From Beijerinckiaceae bacterium (lineage in GTDB: Bacteria > Pseudomonadota > Alphaproteobacteria > Rhizobiales > Beijerinckiaceae): DNA of 37,017 nucleotides. The position numbers and the translations under genes were made by a program. The notes beneath the pieces were generated by a model that ran no database searches, was not told the origin of the DNA, and saw nothing but the letters and a program-made list of their open reading frames with translations. The number at the start of each line of letters is the position of its first letter. Within the stretch, counting starts at the first letter, position 1. Location of the stretch: contig CANJJI010000028.1 in NCBI GenBank assembly GCA_947474545.1, positions 1 to 37,017 on the forward strand, read 5' to 3'. This document shows, one piece after another, positions 18,666 through 26,288 of this stretch.

Positions 18666-18710
18666 AATGATCCCGTAGCTCTGGTTCGCTGCGGTCAGTG
18701 TGACAGAATT

Positions 18711-19487
18711 TCACTCCTGATAATCCCCATACAACCTATCGGCCCGAGCCATCATCGCCGGCCAGTCGCGCGTGCCAAACACCCTGTCGCCATTGCCCCA
18801 ATATTGCCGCGCTGCTTTCTCGCACATTTCCGGCGATGGCAGGGAATAGGTCTGGTTCGAGGCCAGCACCTGCATCTGCGTTTCGCAGGTCTTTTCCAGA
18901 TGATACATCAGATTGAACGCTTCGCCCGTATCAACACCGGCCGTCAGCAGGCCATGATTACGCAGCACCATCACCTTGTGATTGCCCAGATCAGCCACGA
19001 GACGTTCACGTTCGCCAAGCTCCACGGCGATCCCTTCAAATTCATGGAACGCCGTGTGATTGTAAAAGCGCATCGCACCCTGATTGAGCGGCAGGATTCC
19101 GCAATCCAGCGCGGACACCGACTGCCCCGCCACCGTATGCGTGTGCATCACACAATGCAGATCAGGCCGCGCCATATGAATCGCCGAATGAATAATAAAT
19201 CCGGCGCGATTGATTTCGAACGGCGTATCCTCAAGCACCTTGCCATCACAATCGATCTTCACCAGCGACGAAGCTGTGATGTCTTCATAAAGCAAACCCC
19301 AGGGATTCAGCAAAAACTGATCCTCGGTGCCTGGGACACGCAGCGAGATGTGATTGTTGATTAGATGTGTCCAGCCAAAATGCGCCGTCAGCCGATAGGC
19401 CGCAGCCAGCTCAAGCCGCGCTTCCCACTCCTCTTCGCTCACTTTGCCTTTTTTAGACGTAATAGGTGGAAGCTTCCTGATCGCCAT
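18711..19487 (-). CDS. Class II aldolase/adducin family protein
   Basis: This 258-residue member of the zinc-dependent class II aldolase fold has an N-terminal segment LAAAYRLTAHFGWTHLINNH, the zinc motif HTHTVAG in the middle and the late histidine in LRNHGLL. A catalytic glutamate candidate lies in the strand region after FHEFEG. Family members cleave sugar phosphates or act as decarboxylases/aldolases on hydroxy-keto acids; this subgroup often sits in aromatic or dicarboxylate gene sets. It lies 17 bases downstream of the amidohydrolase on the same strand, so the two probably form one operon. The substrate is unknown. Confidence 0.9.
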   Translation of the reverse strand: MAIRKLPPITSKKGKVSEEEWEARLELAAAYRLTAHFGWTHLINNHISLRVPGTEDQFLLNPWGLLYEDITASSLVKIDCDGKVLEDTPFEINRAGFIIHSAIHMARPDLHCVMHTHTVAGQSVSALDCGILPLNQGAMRFYNHTAFHEFEGIAVELGERERLVADLGNHKVMVLRNHGLLTAGVDTGEAFNLMYHLEKTCETQMQVLASNQTYSLPSPEMCEKAARQYWGNGDRVFGTRDWPAMMARADRLYGDYQE

Positions 19488-19504
19488 GCCGCACTCCGTT
19501 ATCC

Positions 19505-20452
19505 CTACCCCTTCGCCAGTCTCGGAAACAATCGCTTGGCGTTGCCGTTATCAACCTTCGCCCGCGTGGCCGCATCCAGTCCCTTATATCCCTCATAGCC
19601 GCGCGTTTCCTGAATGGCGGCATCGGCGGCGATATAGGGATAATCTGTGCCGAACAATACGCGTGAGGGATCGGCAAACGCCATCAGCGCATCCAGCGGC
19701 GCCTTGTCGCCGCAGAGCGCGGTATCGTACCAGAATTTCGAGATATAATGCAGCGCACCCTTGGGGTAATTGCCCTGCTGTTTGGTCTTTTTATCAAACA
19801 GTGAAATGCGGTGCGCCAGCATCGGCAATGTGCCGCCCGCGTGGGACAGGATGAAATCGATATCCGGCAGCTTTTCCATGATGCCGTTGAAGATCAGATT
19901 CACCGCCACCCGCGTTGTCTCGAACGGATAATCGATCAGCATGCGCGGAATATCCCAGCCTTTCGCCTCGACACCCGGCGGGTAACAGGGATGGATAAAC
20001 GCCACCATCTTGCGCTTGTGCAATTCTTCATACACCGGCCAGAAATCGGGATGGCCGATATAGCGATCATCGACACTGGTCAGCAGGCAAACGCCATCAA
20101 GTTTCAGCTCATCCTGAATGCGTCCGATTTCCTTCACCGACGCTTCCACATCCGGCAATGGCAGAAAGCCAAAGGCGCCAAAACGCGCCGGATTTTGCGC
20201 CACGAGTTCCGCCAGCCAGTCATTAAATTGTGTCGCAAGGCCCCGCGTCTGGACAATATCGCCAAACCAGATGCCCGGCGACGTGAACGAAAAGATCGTC
20301 GTGGCGATATCAAGTTCGTCCATCAGCTTGAGGGACTTGTCCGCGCTCCAGTCCGGGAACGCCGTATAGGCCGAGCCGGTAATGCCCGCCGCGCGCTGCA
20401 CGTCCTTGTAAAACTCCGGCAGGACATGGTGATGAACGTCGATCTTCGGCAT
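19505..20452 (-). CDS. Amidohydrolase family 2 (ACMSD-like) hydrolase/decarboxylase
   Basis: The 315-residue protein has the TIM-barrel metal motifs of the amidohydrolase-2 family. They are an HHH cluster at residues 7-9 (KIDVHHHVLPEF), the mid-barrel histidine (VAFIHPCYPPG), the second histidine (ILSHAGGTLP) and the catalytic aspartate (VLFGTDYPY). Relatives include aminocarboxymuconate-semialdehyde decarboxylase and hydroxybenzoate decarboxylases, so a C-C bond cleaving decarboxylase is as likely as a hydrolase. GGAGGAACCC directly precedes the ATG. It heads a two-gene unit with the class II aldolase and diverges from cytochrome c. Confidence 0.92.
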   Translation of the reverse strand: MPKIDVHHHVLPEFYKDVQRAAGITGSAYTAFPDWSADKSLKLMDELDIATTIFSFTSPGIWFGDIVQTRGLATQFNDWLAELVAQNPARFGAFGFLPLPDVEASVKEIGRIQDELKLDGVCLLTSVDDRYIGHPDFWPVYEELHKRKMVAFIHPCYPPGVEAKGWDIPRMLIDYPFETTRVAVNLIFNGIMEKLPDIDFILSHAGGTLPMLAHRISLFDKKTKQQGNYPKGALHYISKFWYDTALCGDKAPLDALMAFADPSRVLFGTDYPYIAADAAIQETRGYEGYKGLDAATRAKVDNGNAKRLFPRLAKG

Positions 20453-20558
20453 GGGTTCCTCCCGGTCCGGATGTCTGCCCTCTGGCAGAGCTCTTTGGTT
20501 GAAGCTGCCTTGTTCTGGATCATGGCGCGGCTGGCTGCAAGACAGATATCAAGAAGTC

Positions 20559-20897
20559 ATGATGAAAAATATGCTTTGCGTTGCGATAGCAGCCGTCCTT
20601 CTCTCAAGTCTCCAAGCTCAGCCGGCTCAGGCCTCAGCAGCCCGTGGCCGTGTGATCGTGCAGGACAATTGCTCCCGCTGCCATGCCGTCGGCCGCACAG
20701 GCAAAAGCCCGCTCGCCAAGGCCCCGCCGCTACGCATTGTTGCGAAAAAATATCCGCTGGAAAATTTGGAGGAAGCTTTTGCCGAAGGCATAGTCGTCAG
20801 CCACAATTCGCCGGAAATGCCACCCTTCGAAATGGAGCCGGAGGCCATCGCCGATCTCCTGGATTATCTCAGGAGCCTGATTCCGAAGAAACGCTGA
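20559..20897 (+). CDS. Small periplasmic class I cytochrome c
   Basis: I start at the first of two adjacent ATGs (20559 and 20562), where a signal peptide begins (KNMLCVAIAAVLLSSLQAQP, cleavage near AQA). The longer frame from 20451 overlaps the divergent amidohydrolase start. The 112-residue precursor has one heme site CSRCH (C38-H42) and methionine axial-ligand candidates M87 and M92 in PEMPPFEM. It should carry electrons in the periplasm. The stop codon is immediately followed by the convergent stop of the APH-like gene, with no space for a terminator. Small cytochromes c often sit near MoxR/VWA genes in related bacteria (from memory). Confidence 0.88.
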   Translation: MMKNMLCVAIAAVLLSSLQAQPAQASAARGRVIVQDNCSRCHAVGRTGKSPLAKAPPLRIVAKKYPLENLEEAFAEGIVVSHNSPEMPPFEMEPEAIADLLDYLRSLIPKKR

Positions 20898-22391
20898 TCA
20901 GGCCAGCGCCTGCAGCACCTTTTCTATGCACTCATCGAGCGAACCGGACGCATCCACCTGATGCCAATGGAGCGCGCCCGGGCTCTGCACCAGCTGCATG
21001 TTGAGCACTTCAACCGTGGCGTCCGACGGATCGTTCACGCGCGCGGCGACTCGAGCCGCCAGCACCTCGCGCGGCGCATCAAGCCAGAGCCCGGCGAAAC
21101 GCACATGTGCGGTTGAAGCCACCGCCTCAATCGCCTCGCGTTCCTCCGGTTTGAGAAACACCCCATCCGCTATGACACTCCAGCCGCCGCCCAGAACACG
21201 CGCGGCCTGGGCCCGCTGCTCGGCGTAAACGCGCGCTGACGACAATTGCGTATAGGCTTCGGCCGGCAGCTTCTCTTCAGCGCCTATGCCTGCCAGCTTC
21301 TTGCGAATACGATCGGTCGAAAGAATGCGCGCACCCGGCGCCAGATCGACACGGGCGGCAATCTGCGCCGCGACGCTCGACTTTCCAGATCCGCTCAAGC
21401 CACTGACGGCGAGTAGACGCGGCTGATGTGGTCCCAGCAATTCCAGCGCGAGATCGAGATAGTCACGCGCCTCCGCAGCCTTGGCTTCATCATCCCCCGC
21501 AGATGCCGCGCCCACATGCGCCCGCACGGCGGCGCGTATCGCCATAAAGAACGGCATCAACGCCAGCGTTTCGTCATCGCCGGTTTCGTCAATGTAGCGA
21601 TTGAAAACGAGATTGGCTTCATAGCGAAGGCCCCGGTGCACAAGGTCCATCAACAGAAAGGCCACATCGTAAAGAACATCCGTTGTGCCAAGATCCTCGC
21701 TGAATTCAAGGCAGTCGAACAGAACCGGTTCCCCCTTGAACAGGCAGATATTACGCAAATGCAGATCGCCATGCACGCGTCGCACTTTTCCCGCCGTGCC
21801 GCGAGCGTCGAGACTACGATGAAACAATTCAAGCCGGGCGCGGCAAAGATTGAACAGACGCGCCACTTTCAGAGGATCGAAAATCCGCGCTTCACCAAAT
21901 CCGCCTTCATTCGCCTCCAGTGCCGCCTCAACCGCGTGAGAGCCTGATCGCGAAAAATCCTGCGCAGCCTGTGCGTGAAAATCGGCAATGACCCGCGCCA
22001 GCCGCGTCAGCAACGCGCCCGTCAGCCGCCCCTCCCGCGCCATCGTATCGAACAGATCTCGCTGCGCGAATGGCAACATTTCCACCACGGCATCGGCGAG
22101 TTCACCCGCGCCATCGAACGCCAGCTGGCCGTCTGCCTGCCGGGTGATATGCCGCACACCGAGATAGAGCACTGGCGCAGTTCGCCGGTTCAGGGAATAT
22201 TCGGTTTCGCAAGCCGCAAGCCTCAGTTGGGGCGTAGAAAAATCAAGATAGGGCAGCTTCACAGCGCGCTTGAGCTTGTAGACAATGTTCTCAAACAGGA
22301 TGACCGTCGAAATATGCGTGTCAATGCGCTGCGGATCCTTGCCCGCATTCGCCAGAAACGCAATCGTCGCAGCCTGATCATCACTCTGCAT
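20898..22391 (-). CDS. Bifunctional aminoglycoside-phosphotransferase-like/P-loop kinase fusion
   Basis: This 497-residue two-domain protein joins an APH-type kinase half (about 1-310) to a C-terminal P-loop NTPase half (about 325-497). The kinase half keeps the Brenner motif HGDLHLRN (207-214) and the metal-binding aspartate in LFDCLEFSED. The second half has Walker A GLSGSGKS (331-338) and resembles zeta-toxin/adenylate-kinase-like AAA_33 domains. The family is widespread in proteobacteria and its substrate is unknown. Aminoglycoside resistance should not be inferred from the name. It is divergent from the MoxR ATPase gene, with about 150 bases between them. Confidence 0.9.
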   Translation of the reverse strand: MQSDDQAATIAFLANAGKDPQRIDTHISTVILFENIVYKLKRAVKLPYLDFSTPQLRLAACETEYSLNRRTAPVLYLGVRHITRQADGQLAFDGAGELADAVVEMLPFAQRDLFDTMAREGRLTGALLTRLARVIADFHAQAAQDFSRSGSHAVEAALEANEGGFGEARIFDPLKVARLFNLCRARLELFHRSLDARGTAGKVRRVHGDLHLRNICLFKGEPVLFDCLEFSEDLGTTDVLYDVAFLLMDLVHRGLRYEANLVFNRYIDETGDDETLALMPFFMAIRAAVRAHVGAASAGDDEAKAAEARDYLDLALELLGPHQPRLLAVSGLSGSGKSSVAAQIAARVDLAPGARILSTDRIRKKLAGIGAEEKLPAEAYTQLSSARVYAEQRAQAARVLGGGWSVIADGVFLKPEEREAIEAVASTAHVRFAGLWLDAPREVLAARVAARVNDPSDATVEVLNMQLVQSPGALHWHQVDASGSLDECIEKVLQALA

Positions 22392-22471
22392 TTCAAGCTC
22401 CGCAACTCATACGCAATATCGTTGAGTTTTCCAACGGATGCCTTGATATGGCGCAGACCAGCCAAATACCA

Positions 22472-22485
22472 GGCTTCCGGAAGCC
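22472..22485. promoter_or_regulatory. Perfect 14-bp palindrome upstream of the MoxR gene
   Basis: GGCTTCCGGAAGCC is a perfect inverted repeat in the 148-base divergent region between the APH-like and MoxR genes, 55 bases before the MoxR ATG. It may be an operator, or chance in GC-rich DNA. Confidence 0.35.
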
Positions 22486-22539
22486 ATCTTGCTCCTTGCG
22501 CCCTCAAATGCCAATTTGGGCACAACGAAGGATCTCACC

Positions 22540-23382
22540 ATGCGCTTCAACGGAACCGACAATTACATCGCCACAGACGACCTCAAGGTCGCGGTCAACG
22601 CCTCGATCGTTCTGGAACGCCCCTTGCTCATCAAGGGCGAACCGGGAACGGGTAAAACGGTCCTTGCCGAAGAAGTAGCGCGGGCGATCAACGCGCCGCT
22701 CATCACCTGGCACATCAAATCCACCACCAAGGCGCAGCAGGGGCTTTATGAATACGACGCCGTTTCGCGCCTGCGTGATTCCCAGCTCGGTGATCCCCGG
22801 GTCAGCGACATTCACAATTACATCAAGCGCGGCAAGCTCTGGGATGCCTTTTCCCATGATGCGCGCCCCGTTCTGCTGATCGACGAAATCGACAAGGCGG
22901 ATATCGAATTTCCCAACGATCTCCTGCAGGAACTCGATCGCATGGAGTTCTTTGTTTACGAAACAGGCGAAACCATCAAGGCCGCGCAACGGCCCGTGGT
23001 GATGATCACATCGAACAATGAAAAGGAACTGCCGGACGCATTCCTGCGCCGCTGCTTTTTTCACTACATCAAGTTTCCCGATCATGAGACGATGCAGGCC
23101 ATCGTCGATGTGCACTTTCCCGGCGTGAAGAAGCGCCTGATTGAAGAAGCCCTGCGCATTTTCTTTGAAGTGCGCGAAGTGCCCGGCCTGAAGAAAAAGC
23201 CCTCCACATCAGAACTTCTCGACTGGCTGAAGTTGCTGCTCAACGAGGATATCAGCGTCGAAACCTTGCGCGAACGCGACCCCAAAAAAATCATCCCGCC
23301 CATGCATGGCGCACTGCTGAAGAACGAACAGGACGTGCATTTGTTTGAGCGGCTGGCGTTTCTGACACGCCGGGAGCGGTAG
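22540..23382 (+). CDS. MoxR-family AAA+ ATPase
   Basis: I chose the ATG at 22540 because AAGGA lies nine bases upstream; the longer frame adds 17 residues without family character. The 280-residue protein has Walker A GEPGTGKT (33-40), Walker B VLLIDEIDKAD (111-121), sensor 1 VVMITSNNEKELP, and the arginine-finger region FLRRCFFHYIKFPD. MoxR ATPases act with VWA proteins as chaperones for metalloenzyme or complex assembly. The matching CoxE-like VWA gene is at 17121-18296 on the opposite strand, so the usual adjacency is broken. It ends just before a palindromic repeat. Confidence 0.93.
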   Translation: MRFNGTDNYIATDDLKVAVNASIVLERPLLIKGEPGTGKTVLAEEVARAINAPLITWHIKSTTKAQQGLYEYDAVSRLRDSQLGDPRVSDIHNYIKRGKLWDAFSHDARPVLLIDEIDKADIEFPNDLLQELDRMEFFVYETGETIKAAQRPVVMITSNNEKELPDAFLRRCFFHYIKFPDHETMQAIVDVHFPGVKKRLIEEALRIFFEVREVPGLKKKPSTSELLDWLKLLLNEDISVETLRERDPKKIIPPMHGALLKNEQDVHLFERLAFLTRRER

Positions 23383-23411
23383 CGGTCTGCATCGCTCAAA
23401 ATCACCAGGTT

Positions 23412-23445
23412 GTCATACCGGATCACCTGCGGCGTCCGGGATGAC
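23412..23445. repeat. Palindromic dispersed repeat between convergent genes
   Basis: GTCATACCGGA and TCCGGGATGAC pair over 11 bp with one mismatch around a 12-base loop. The GTCATCCCGGA-type arm is familiar from intergenic repeats of alphaproteobacteria. It sits between the MoxR and receptor gene ends and might also end transcription. Confidence 0.6.
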
Positions 23446-23464
23446 CACTTAACGCAAGCACCCC

Positions 23465-24487
23465 TCACATATTATCCATCGCCGCTTTCGCTTTCTCGAT
23501 AATGTCCTTTGGCGCATCCACGGTATCGCGGACGATGCGCGCGATATCCTCTGCGCTCACCGGATCAATATCGGTCTGGATGCGCTTCATTTCATCAAGG
23601 CAGGCCGGATCGCGCAGCGCAGCCTGAAAGGCATTGCGCAGAATGGCGACCCTCTCCTCGGGTACGCCCGGCGGCGTCAGATAAGGACGCCCGAGCGCAA
23701 TGGGTGAAGAAACCAGTTTCAGGATCTGCCGCTGCTCTTCATTTTCTGCAAGCTCGGTCAGCAGCGGCACATGCTCAAGGCCAATCTCGCGCTTGCCGCC
23801 GATTTGCGCCAGCAGCACAACTTTCTTCTCAGGCATCCAGTCGGGATGATCGGCCATCAGCGCGGAATAAGAGCCCGTGCGTGCGGCCACTTCTCCGCGT
23901 TCCATCGCAATATCGATCTGCATCGTCGATTGATATCCAAGAATGATCTTGAACTTCGTATTCAGAAGTTTGTTCATCACCATGGGATAGATGACGATGC
24001 TGGAGCCAACGCCCGTGCCGCCCAGCGTTATTTCTTTCTGCTTGAGATCGGCAATCGTTTTCACACCCGCATCATGCCAGACATAGGCGACCGAATTATA
24101 GGTCCCCGGCGAGCCAAGCCAGTTGAATTTCGATGCATCATAGCGAACGCCCTTGCCATCGAGAACTTGATGCAACGGAATGGAATTGTTGATGGTGGCG
24201 ATATGCGTGCCATCTTTCGGCGCAACATTATACATGAAATTCGTCGCCAGCACGTTGCCGCCGCCCGGCATGCTTTTCACCACCATGCCCGGATTGCCGG
24301 GAATGAATTTGGGCATATGCCGCGTCAGCACCTGTGCAATGTTGAAATAGCTGCCGCCATTGCCCGTGCTGTTGATGATGGTGATGATTTTATCCTTGAA
24401 GAATTCGTCGGCATGCGCAGTGGAGGCGAGGGACAGTGTGCACAGGGCAATGATGGATTGGCTGCGATAATTGGTCATGCCGAACAT
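23465..24487 (-). CDS. Bug/TctC-family substrate-binding protein
   Basis: A 340-residue periplasmic receptor with an export signal at the N-terminus (SIIALCTLSLASTAHA), then FFKDKIITIINSTGNGGSYF, the MPGGGNVLATNF loop and the late LTPPGVPEERV segment, all typical of the family. It differs from the receptor at 6339-7397 in sequence and probably binds a different carboxylate. No membrane components are adjacent. It is the last gene of a minus-strand set with the ThDP enzyme and the Rieske oxygenase, separated from the former by a pair of palindromic repeats. One repeat ends nine bases before the ATG and supplies the only ribosome-site-like AAGGA. Confidence 0.9.
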   Translation of the reverse strand: MFGMTNYRSQSIIALCTLSLASTAHADEFFKDKIITIINSTGNGGSYFNIAQVLTRHMPKFIPGNPGMVVKSMPGGGNVLATNFMYNVAPKDGTHIATINNSIPLHQVLDGKGVRYDASKFNWLGSPGTYNSVAYVWHDAGVKTIADLKQKEITLGGTGVGSSIVIYPMVMNKLLNTKFKIILGYQSTMQIDIAMERGEVAARTGSYSALMADHPDWMPEKKVVLLAQIGGKREIGLEHVPLLTELAENEEQRQILKLVSSPIALGRPYLTPPGVPEERVAILRNAFQAALRDPACLDEMKRIQTDIDPVSAEDIARIVRDTVDAPKDIIEKAKAAMDNM

Positions 24488-24493
24488 AGCATT

Positions 24494-24540
24494 GGTCCTT
24501 CGATATGCCCTGCATACGCAGGGCTACTCAGGATGAGGGA
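24494..24540. repeat. REP-like palindromic repeat, copy A
   Basis: The unit carries TCCTTCGATA, a perfect 7-bp hairpin (GCCCTGC-ATAC-GCAGGGC) and ACTCAGGATGAGGG. It is inverted relative to copy B at 24557-24606. The flanks match copy B while the hairpin stem differs. Similar units are common between genes in Hyphomicrobiales (from memory). Confidence 0.75.
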
Positions 24541-24556
24541 ATTTGCCACCGCTGAA

Positions 24557-24606
24557 GCCCTCATCCTGAGTAGCGTTGCGCAGCAACGCGTATCGAAGGA
24601 CGAGGG
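24557..24606. repeat. REP-like palindromic repeat, copy B
   Basis: The unit reads CCCTCATCCTGAGTAGC, then a perfect 7-bp hairpin (GCGTTGC-GCA-GCAACGC) and GTATCGAAGGA. With copy A it forms a long inverted repeat in the 138-base gap between the ThDP and receptor genes. Confidence 0.75.
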
Positions 24607-24625
24607 CGCCAGCTCAATAAACGCC

Positions 24626-26254
24626 TCACGTAAAATCATACCCTTCCTTCACCACGAATTCGAGCAGGAAGGGCGCGCCTTTTTCTGTCTCCGCCACTGC
24701 TGTCTTGATGCCCGGAATGATATCAGCAACCTTGTCCACGCGCAGCGACGCGACGTTCAGCGACTCGGCGAACTTTGCGTAATTGCCGCCGATGTCGATG
24801 GCGTTATATTTCTCGATGGATTTCTCCATCACATGCCGCTCCGCCGCCATCACTCCATTGTTGAATACGATGGTGAGCGTCGCAATCTTGTTGCGTGCAG
24901 CCGTTTCGATATCCATGCCGGTCATGCCGATCGCTGCATCGCCCATCAGATTGATACAGAGCTTTTCAGGCGCAGCGAGCTTGGCGCCCATGCTGATGCC
25001 AAGGCCATAACCAAGCTGAGTGGACTTGCCCCAGCCCATGTAAGAGCCCGGCGTTTTGGTCTGCCAGAACGGCAGGATCTGCTTGCGCGGGCTACCCGAG
25101 TCGTGGGTCATGATCGTGTTGGCGACATCCACTGTATGCATGAGATCGCGGATGACGCGATATTGATTGAGCGGCGTCTCTTCGGAATCAAGATGCTTGG
25201 CCCAATCGTCGCGCCAAGATTTCTTGATGGCGGCAATGTCGTCTTTCATCGCCTGCAGCGCCTGTGCATCACGCGAGGGACGAAGTCGGTTGATCTCGGC
25301 AATCAATGCCTCGATCACAAGTGCTGAATCGCCAGGCACGGCGAGATCACAGGCAATGTCCTTGTTGATATCGCTCATCTCGTTCGTTGAATGAATGAGC
25401 GTCTTGCCGACCGGCAGCGCCGGACCAAAGGACGTTGATGTCAGGCTGGAGCCAATCGCGATCACGAGATCAGCCTGTTTCATATAATGCGTAAACATTT
25501 TTGGCTGATTTCGTGTGGACGCGCCCAGCGAGAGCGGATGCACATCGGCCATCGCGCTCTTGCCCGGATTGGTGCAGGCGACGGGCGCAGGAATGAGTTC
25601 GGCCAGGGCGGCAAGCTGATCGAACGCCTGCGCATAATGAATGCCCTGTCCGGCCCATATCACCGGATGCTTGGCAGCTACCAGCATTTTGGCCGCTGCC
25701 TTGATCGCATCTGGATCAGGCGCCATGCGCACAAACGGCATTGGCTTGTAATTCAGATTGCCCTGGAATTCGGCTTCAAAAACTTCGTTGGGAATTTCCA
25801 CGAGCACCGGCCCGCCCTTGCCGCTGCGCATGGCGTGATAAGCACGCCGCATCAGATCGGGGATTTCCTGCACGTCATGGGCCATAGCCGACCATTTTGT
25901 GACAGGCGCAAACACATCCGCCGCACGAAAAGTCGGCTTGTTATATTGGCGCTTCATCGGCAATCCGGCGGGGATCACCAGAAGCGGTACGTTTTCCGTA
26001 AAGGCCTGCGCCACGCCCGCAAATGCATTCTCGATGCCGGGCCCCTGCTGCGCAGCAAAGACGCCATTCTTGCGACCGCGCTTGATCCGCGAATAGCCAT
26101 CCGCAATGCCAACGCCCACACGTTCCTGCCTGCAGAGCAGCGTATGAATATCGACGGCCGCGCAAGCATCGATCAGCGGATTGCGCGGATAGCAGGATAT
26201 GAAATCCGTGCCTTCACGCTTGAGAATTTCGGCGACAACATCTGCACCATTCAT
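24626..26254 (-). CDS. Thiamine diphosphate-dependent enzyme (acetolactate synthase/benzoylformate decarboxylase superfamily)
   Basis: The 542-residue protein has the three-domain order of the superfamily. The N-terminal pyrimidine-binding domain has catalytic Glu44 in CRQERVGVGIADGY. A central nucleotide-like domain (about 190-330) follows. The C-terminal pyrophosphate-binding domain carries the metal motif beginning MGDAAIGM and ending IVFNNGV. Ala replaces the usual Gly of GDG, which is tolerated in the family. Such enzymes decarboxylate or ligate 2-keto acids. AGGA precedes the ATG at 26254. It lies 34 bases downstream of the Rieske oxygenase gene, so a shared catabolic pathway is likely, for example cleavage of a keto acid derived from an aromatic compound (inference). 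Confidence 0.9.
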   Translation of the reverse strand: MNGADVVAEILKREGTDFISCYPRNPLIDACAAVDIHTLLCRQERVGVGIADGYSRIKRGRKNGVFAAQQGPGIENAFAGVAQAFTENVPLLVIPAGLPMKRQYNKPTFRAADVFAPVTKWSAMAHDVQEIPDLMRRAYHAMRSGKGGPVLVEIPNEVFEAEFQGNLNYKPMPFVRMAPDPDAIKAAAKMLVAAKHPVIWAGQGIHYAQAFDQLAALAELIPAPVACTNPGKSAMADVHPLSLGASTRNQPKMFTHYMKQADLVIAIGSSLTSTSFGPALPVGKTLIHSTNEMSDINKDIACDLAVPGDSALVIEALIAEINRLRPSRDAQALQAMKDDIAAIKKSWRDDWAKHLDSEETPLNQYRVIRDLMHTVDVANTIMTHDSGSPRKQILPFWQTKTPGSYMGWGKSTQLGYGLGISMGAKLAAPEKLCINLMGDAAIGMTGMDIETAARNKIATLTIVFNNGVMAAERHVMEKSIEKYNAIDIGGNYAKFAESLNVASLRVDKVADIIPGIKTAVAETEKGAPFLLEFVVKEGYDFT

Positions 26255-26288
26255 TGTATTTCCTGCCCTGTTTGTGTTTCTTGAAGTT

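Noticed and set aside
23771-25327. Plus-strand frame of 518 codons across the receptor and ThDP genes
   Set aside because: It is antisense to two well-supported genes and crosses the palindromic repeats between them. It has a His/Arg/Ala-rich shadow composition.
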